From Syntrophaceae bacterium UBA5619 (GTDB taxonomy: Bacteria; Desulfobacterota; Syntrophia; Syntrophales; UBA5619): a stretch of 10,416 nt of DNA. Position numbers and translations under genes: made by a program. Position 1 is the stretch's first letter. Each line of letters starts with the position of its first letter. This document shows, piece by piece, positions 7,764-10,416 of the stretch. The notes beneath the pieces were generated by a model. That model was not told the origin of the DNA and searched no databases. It saw only the letters and a program-made list of their open reading frames with translations. The stretch spans positions 1-10,416 of the forward strand of contig DIKL01000079.1 in assembly GCA_002424545.1 (NCBI GenBank). The letters run 5' to 3'.

Positions 7764-8922
7764 TTCGCTTTCCGGAATAGGTCCTCTCCAGAAAATGTTG
7801 AATCAACGTCGTCTGACCCTCCAGCTCCACCAGAAAGGCGTCGTGGCCCCAGGTCGATTTCAGTTCACAGTAGGTCGCATCGACGCGCTTGCGCTTCAGT
7901 TGCCGGACGATCTCCTGGGACTGATGCGAGGGGTAGAGCCAGTCCGACTGAAAGGAAAGAACGAGAAACCGTGTATCGATCTCCTTCCCGCGGATCAACC
8001 TCCCCCCCGACAGATCAAAATAATCCATCGCCTTGGTGATAAAAAGGTAGGAGTTCGCGTCAAAGCGCTTGACGAAGTTTGCCCCCCGGTAGCGGAGGTA
8101 CCCCTCCACCTCGAAATCAGCGCCGAAATCAAATCCCAACCGGCCGTTTTTCAGCCTCCGGGAGAACTTCTCTTCCATCGACTTCTCGCTCATGAAGGTG
8201 ATGTGTCCGATCATCCGCGCCACGGCAAGCCCCTTTTCCGGACGGCCGGTTGCGTAGTAATCCCCGTCCCGCCAGGCCGGATCGGCCATGATGGACTGGC
8301 GGATCACCTCGTTGAAGGCGATCTGCTGCGGCGAATGCTTCAGCGCCGTGGCAATCGGGATGGCGGACCGGACCCGCTCCGGGTAGGAGGCCACCCACTG
8401 GAGAGCCTGCATCCCGCCCATCGAGCCGCCCGCCACACAGAGCAGCCGGTCGATCCCGAAAAAATCGATCAGATGCCGCTGGGCCTGAACCATATCGGCG
8501 ATCGTGATGAAAGGAAAGTCCGCTCCGTAGGGCCTCCCCGTCCGCGGATTCACGGAAGACGGTCCCGTGCTTCCCTTGCAACCGCCGATCACGTTCGAGC
8601 AGATCACGAAATAACGGTCCGTGTCGAAGGGCTTCCCCGGCCCGATCATCGCATCCCACCAGCCGGGGATCTCTTCCCCCGGATGAAATCCGGCCGCGTG
8701 GGCGTCGCCGGAGAGGGCGTGCAGGACGAGGATCGCGTTGGACTTTCCCGCGTTCAGTGTTCCGTAGGTCTCATAGGCGAGGGTCACCGGCCCCAGGCTC
8801 TCGCCGCTCTCCAGTTTCAGGGGTCCGGCAAAGGTGTATTCCCGGGTCTCGACGATCCCGAGCGACCGGCTGCCGGTTGCCGGATCTGGTTCCGGGGATT
8901 CCGTCTTCCATAAAGCCTTCAT
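7729..8922 (-). CDS. metX: Homoserine O-acetyltransferase
   Basis: Acetylates L-homoserine with acetyl-CoA to O-acetylhomoserine, the substrate of MetY; an alpha/beta-hydrolase enzyme in the cytoplasm. The 397-residue product has the nucleophile elbow GGSMGG (Ser167), Asp327 (SFQSDWLYP) and His360 (WGHDAFL) as the catalytic triad, and family blocks [37 protein letters not shown] and [15 protein letters not shown]. The C-terminus ends in a short Asn-Gly repeat ([11 protein letters not shown]) not typical of the family, which overlaps the metW start. Start ATG 8922 is the only in-frame ATG before the conserved part; AGGAGA lies 12 bases upstream, longer than usual. First gene of the operon and preceded by a regulated-looking leader. 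Partnership with metW supports homoserine rather than serine as substrate. Confidence 0.95.
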   Translation of the reverse strand: MKALWKTESPEPDPATGSRSLGIVETREYTFAGPLKLESGESLGPVTLAYETYGTLNAGKSNAILVLHALSGDAHAAGFHPGEEIPGWWDAMIGPGKPFDTDRYFVICSNVIGGCKGSTGPSSVNPRTGRPYGADFPFITIADMVQAQRHLIDFFGIDRLLCVAGGSMGGMQALQWVASYPERVRSAIPIATALKHSPQQIAFNEVIRQSIMADPAWRDGDYYATGRPEKGLAVARMIGHITFMSEKSMEEKFSRRLKNGRLGFDFGADFEVEGYLRYRGANFVKRFDANSYLFITKAMDYFDLSGGRLIRGKEIDTRFLVLSFQSDWLYPSHQSQEIVRQLKRKRVDATYCELKSTWGHDAFLVELEGQTTLIQHFLERTYSGKRNGNGNGNGNHM

Positions 8923-8982
8923 GATGGGATGGCATCTCCTTTTTGCCGTTGAAGCGAGCGTTTGACCTGTTTTGCGCGCAAG

Positions 8983-9017
8983 AAAAAACCCGCTGCGTTT
9001 TTCCCGGTCAGCGGGTT
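8983..9017 (-). terminator. Intrinsic terminator in the metX leader (attenuator)
   Basis: Leftward, AACCCGCTG (9009-9017) and CAGCGGGTT (8987-8995) form a perfect 9-bp stem around a 13-nt loop, followed at once by a run of six T. This is a strong rho-independent terminator, but it lies inside the transcript between the metX promoter and the metX start, about 60 nt before metX. No gene ends just before it other than the leader ORF. Its best explanation is transcription attenuation of the whole operon. Confidence 0.85.
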
Positions 9018-9066
9018 GTCCAGTTCATGCTTCCTGGAATCGATCCTCACATGAACAGACCTCCCC
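9013..9066 (-). promoter_or_regulatory. Candidate antiterminator hairpin of the metX leader
   Basis: GTTCATG (9050-9056, last codons of the leader ORF) pairs perfectly with CATGAAC (9023-9029). After small internal loops the helix can go on with GTC (9058-9060) to GAC (9018-9020) and GGG (within 9063-9066) to CCC (9013-9015). The last CCC belongs to the 5' arm of the terminator, so the two structures exclude each other. Pairing was found by eye, energies were not computed. Confidence 0.5.
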
Positions 9067-9127
9067 TGCCGGTATAATAAGGACACATGCACATCCGATG
9101 GTTCATCAGATCCCGCACTCTCGCCAT
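9047..9127 (-). CDS. Met/Cys-rich leader peptide of the metX operon (putative)
   Basis: A 26-codon ORF, start ATG 9127, stop TGA 9047-9049. The peptide contains MNHRMCMCPYYTGRGG and ends FM. Five of 26 codons are Met and two are Cys, with Met12-Cys13-Met14-Cys15 in a row, the amino acids made by the pathways of the operon. GGGAG stands 8 bases before the ATG, a good ribosome site. It lies about 105 nt after the predicted transcription start and its stop codon is 30 nt before the terminator stem. The hairpin strand GTTCATG starts at codon 24, past the reach of a ribosome stalled at codons 12-15 but covered by one at the stop codon. This is the usual logic of amino-acid attenuators. An overlapping longer frame (8919-9218) has no such properties. 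Confidence 0.55.
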   Translation of the reverse strand: MARVRDLMNHRMCMCPYYTGRGGLFM

Positions 9128-9232
9128 TCTTCGCACTCCCTTTTCCCCGGCACCGCCGGCGCAACCCCTCCGCAGCGATCCTCTGATCGGAGAGAGAATT
9201 CGAATCTCTCCAAATCAAATCCTACGGTTTTG
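9128..9232 (-). ncRNA. Structured 5' part of the metX leader, unrecognised
   Basis: Between the predicted transcript start and the leader ORF there are two compact hairpins by eye: GGAGAGA/TCTCTCC (9189-9211) with a loop containing TTCGAA, and CCGGC-GGT-GCCGG near 9147-9159, close before the leader ribosome site. I compared the region with the conserved cores of SAM-I, cobalamin and TPP riboswitches as I know them and found no full match. It may be plain leader structure. Confidence 0.3.
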
Positions 9233-9241
9233 GTAGGGATT
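9218..9241. promoter_or_regulatory. Candidate operator dyad on the metX promoter
   Basis: On the + strand AATC-CTAC, 7 bases, GTAG-G-GATT: an inverted repeat that overlaps the -10 box and transcription start of the metX promoter, a place where a bound protein would block transcription. The divergent rrf2 gene is the natural candidate for the regulator. Confidence 0.5.
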
Positions 9242-9266
9242 ATAGTCACAAAAAATCTCCTGTCAA
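9239..9266 (-). promoter_or_regulatory. Promoter of the metX operon
   Basis: Leftward TTGACA (9261-9266), 16-base spacer, TATAAT (9239-9244): both boxes fully match the sigma70 consensus. The start point would be near 9232, leaving a leader of about 310 nt before metX. Such a strong core promoter fits with control by repression and attenuation. Confidence 0.85.
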
Positions 9267-9374
9267 GAAATATATTTTCACCAGGGATGATCATGGATAG
9301 CCCAATGATTACAGATCAGTATAAAAGGGAAATTTGATCGAACGAAACTCGAATCAAAAAATGACGAAAAATTC

Positions 9375-9402
9375 TTGACAATCACTATCATCATAATATA
9401 GA
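9375..9402 (+). promoter_or_regulatory. Promoter of the Rrf2 regulator gene, with internal dyad
   Basis: TTGACA (9375-9380), 16-base spacer, TATAGA (9397-9402), start near 9409 and a 30-nt leader. Within it AATCA-CTAT (9381-9388... ), 9 bases, ATAG (9398-9401) forms an inverted repeat covering the spacer and -10 box, similar to the dyad on the metX promoter, as expected for autoregulation. Confidence 0.65.
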
Positions 9403-9438
9403 TCGCCTGACATTGCTTTCTTGAACGGGTCCTCTTCG

Positions 9439-9888
9439 ATGAAGATCACATTTAAAAGCGACTACGCATTGAAGATACTGCTGGAGCTGTCCCTGGGGGA
9501 AAAGGGTCAGTTGATCCAGATGAAGGAGATCGCAAGGCGCCAGGATATCCCCAAAAAGTTTCTGGAGCAGATCGTCCTGATTCTGAAAGGCGCCAATTAC
9601 ATCAATACGGTGCGCGGCCCCAGGGGCGGAATCTCCCTCGCCAGAGACCCGGAGAAAATCACGATTGGGGAAATCATCCGGCTCATTGAAGGAACGACCT
9701 CTCCGATCGGTTGTGTAAACGAAACGGGTCGTGAAACATGCGATTTTGAAAACCGCTGCGCGTTTCGGGAGCTATTTCTGGAGGTCAATCATCGGATCAA
9801 TGATGTGGTGGACAAGACCACATTTGCGGATATGGCAAGCCGCACGGAGACCATTCGAAGCAAGCGACTGGCCGATTACATCATTTAA
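9439..9888 (+). CDS. Rrf2-family transcriptional regulator with three-Cys motif
   Basis: DNA-binding dimeric regulator of the Rrf2 family (IscR, NsrR, CymR). The 149-residue product starts with the family signature MKITFKSDYALKILLELS, followed by a winged helix: the recognition part IARRQDIPKKFLEQIVLILKGANYINTVRGPRGGISLA, then ITIGEIIRLIEG. Three cysteines, Cys92, Cys101 and Cys107 (C-X8-C-X5-C), stand where IscR and NsrR hold an Fe-S cluster, so it may sense Fe-S status, redox state or NO. CymR, the cysteine-metabolism repressor of Firmicutes, lacks this trio. ATG 9439 matches the family start; TTG 9421 is in frame but would add six unrelated residues. No clear ribosome site is seen. Divergent from metX and followed by metY, so control of sulfur amino-acid genes is likely (inference). 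Confidence 0.92.
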   Translation: MKITFKSDYALKILLELSLGEKGQLIQMKEIARRQDIPKKFLEQIVLILKGANYINTVRGPRGGISLARDPEKITIGEIIRLIEGTTSPIGCVNETGRETCDFENRCAFRELFLEVNHRINDVVDKTTFADMASRTETIRSKRLADYII

Positions 9889-9893
9889 TTTTC

Positions 9894-9925
9894 TTGCCGA
9901 TAAAGACTACTTAGTAAATAGACTT
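9894..9925 (+). promoter_or_regulatory. Probable metY promoter region with a third dyad
   Basis: AAG-A-CTAC, 7 bases, ATAG-A-CTT (9903-9925) is an inverted repeat like the ones on the metX and rrf2 promoters. A TTGCCG (9894-9899) with TAAATA or AATAGA 15-17 bases downstream could be a weak promoter, placing the dyad over its spacer and -10 box as in rrf2. The core promoter is uncertain. Confidence 0.4.
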
Positions 9926-10046
9926 GATATTGAAATGAGGTTCAACAAAAATGGCCGGAACCCGAATGCCAGGGACCCTCATCTCCTTTTATGAACACAA
10001 GCATGAAAGCGTTTGCCGAAAGACAACAAGAGACTTTCGCGCAAAT

Positions 10047-10416
<370 letters not shown>

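Noticed and set aside
7735..8913. 392-codon rightward ORF opposite metX
   Set aside because: Antisense shadow of a clear metX gene; no recognisable protein features.
9189..9211. T-arm-like stem with loop TTCGAAT, possible tRNA
   Set aside because: No acceptor stem, anticodon arm or D arm at the right distances on either strand, and the closing pair is not G-C.
8919..9218. 99-codon leftward ORF overlapping the metX start by ATGA
   Set aside because: It runs through the terminator hairpin and the leader ORF, has no ribosome site or domain, and its composition looks random. The leader features explain the region better.
9047..9232. SAM-I riboswitch-like fragments (ATCAGAG, GGAGGG, GGTGCC) in the metX leader
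   Set aside because: Fragments occur in similar order, but the core segment GATGAAACCC-GGCAACC and the closing P1 helix are missing. A covariance-model search (SAM-I, SAM-II, SAM-IV, SAM-Chlorobi) would settle it; a significant hit would reverse this.

Overview
The window looks like a GC-rich anaerobic member of the Desulfobacterota (former Deltaproteobacteria), perhaps near Geobacter or the Syntrophales. This is inferred from a leucyl-tRNA synthetase with cysteine-rich zinc-ribbon insertions next to lptE, an MnmA with extra cysteines, a long serine acetyltransferase and a stand-alone MOSC protein. No rRNA, tRNA, CRISPR array, integrase or transposase gene was seen.

Left part (1-3345): the 3' part of leuS and the LPS-assembly lipoprotein gene lptE run rightward. 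They meet rpsT (ribosomal protein S20), which runs leftward from its own promoter and starts at a TTG codon.

Centre (3563-9266): a leftward operon of six tightly packed genes, in transcription order metX - metW - mnmA - nadA - MOSC gene - cysE. It starts from a promoter with perfect sigma70-type boxes (TTGACA-N16-TATAAT). Junctions are overlaps of 35 and 14 bp or gaps of about 40 bp. The operon joins O-acetylhomoserine synthesis (MetX with MetW), O-acetylserine synthesis (CysE), tRNA 2-thiolation (MnmA), the Fe-S enzyme quinolinate synthase (NadA) and a MOSC protein, so sulfur and cysteine supply is the common theme.

The most interesting part is the roughly 310-nt leader between this promoter and metX. 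It holds a 26-codon ORF with a good ribosome binding site and a Met-Cys-Met-Cys codon run. A 7-bp perfect hairpin covers its last codons, and a strong intrinsic terminator lies 30 nt after its stop codon. The hairpin can extend into the 5' arm of the terminator. This is the layout of a ribosome-mediated attenuator sensing charged tRNA-Met and tRNA-Cys. I do not recognise it as any known riboswitch class.

Right part (9375-10416): a divergent gene for an Rrf2-family regulator with three cysteines in a C-X8-C-X5-C pattern (candidate Fe-S sensor), then the start of metY (O-acetylhomoserine sulfhydrylase), which uses the MetX product. Similar dyads (CTAY, 7-9 bp, RTAG) lie on the metX, rrf2 and probable metY promoters, suggesting that one regulator controls both sides. 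A 155-bp imperfect palindrome with about 40-bp inverted ends sits in the metY leader and may be a MITE-like insertion or a regulatory RNA.
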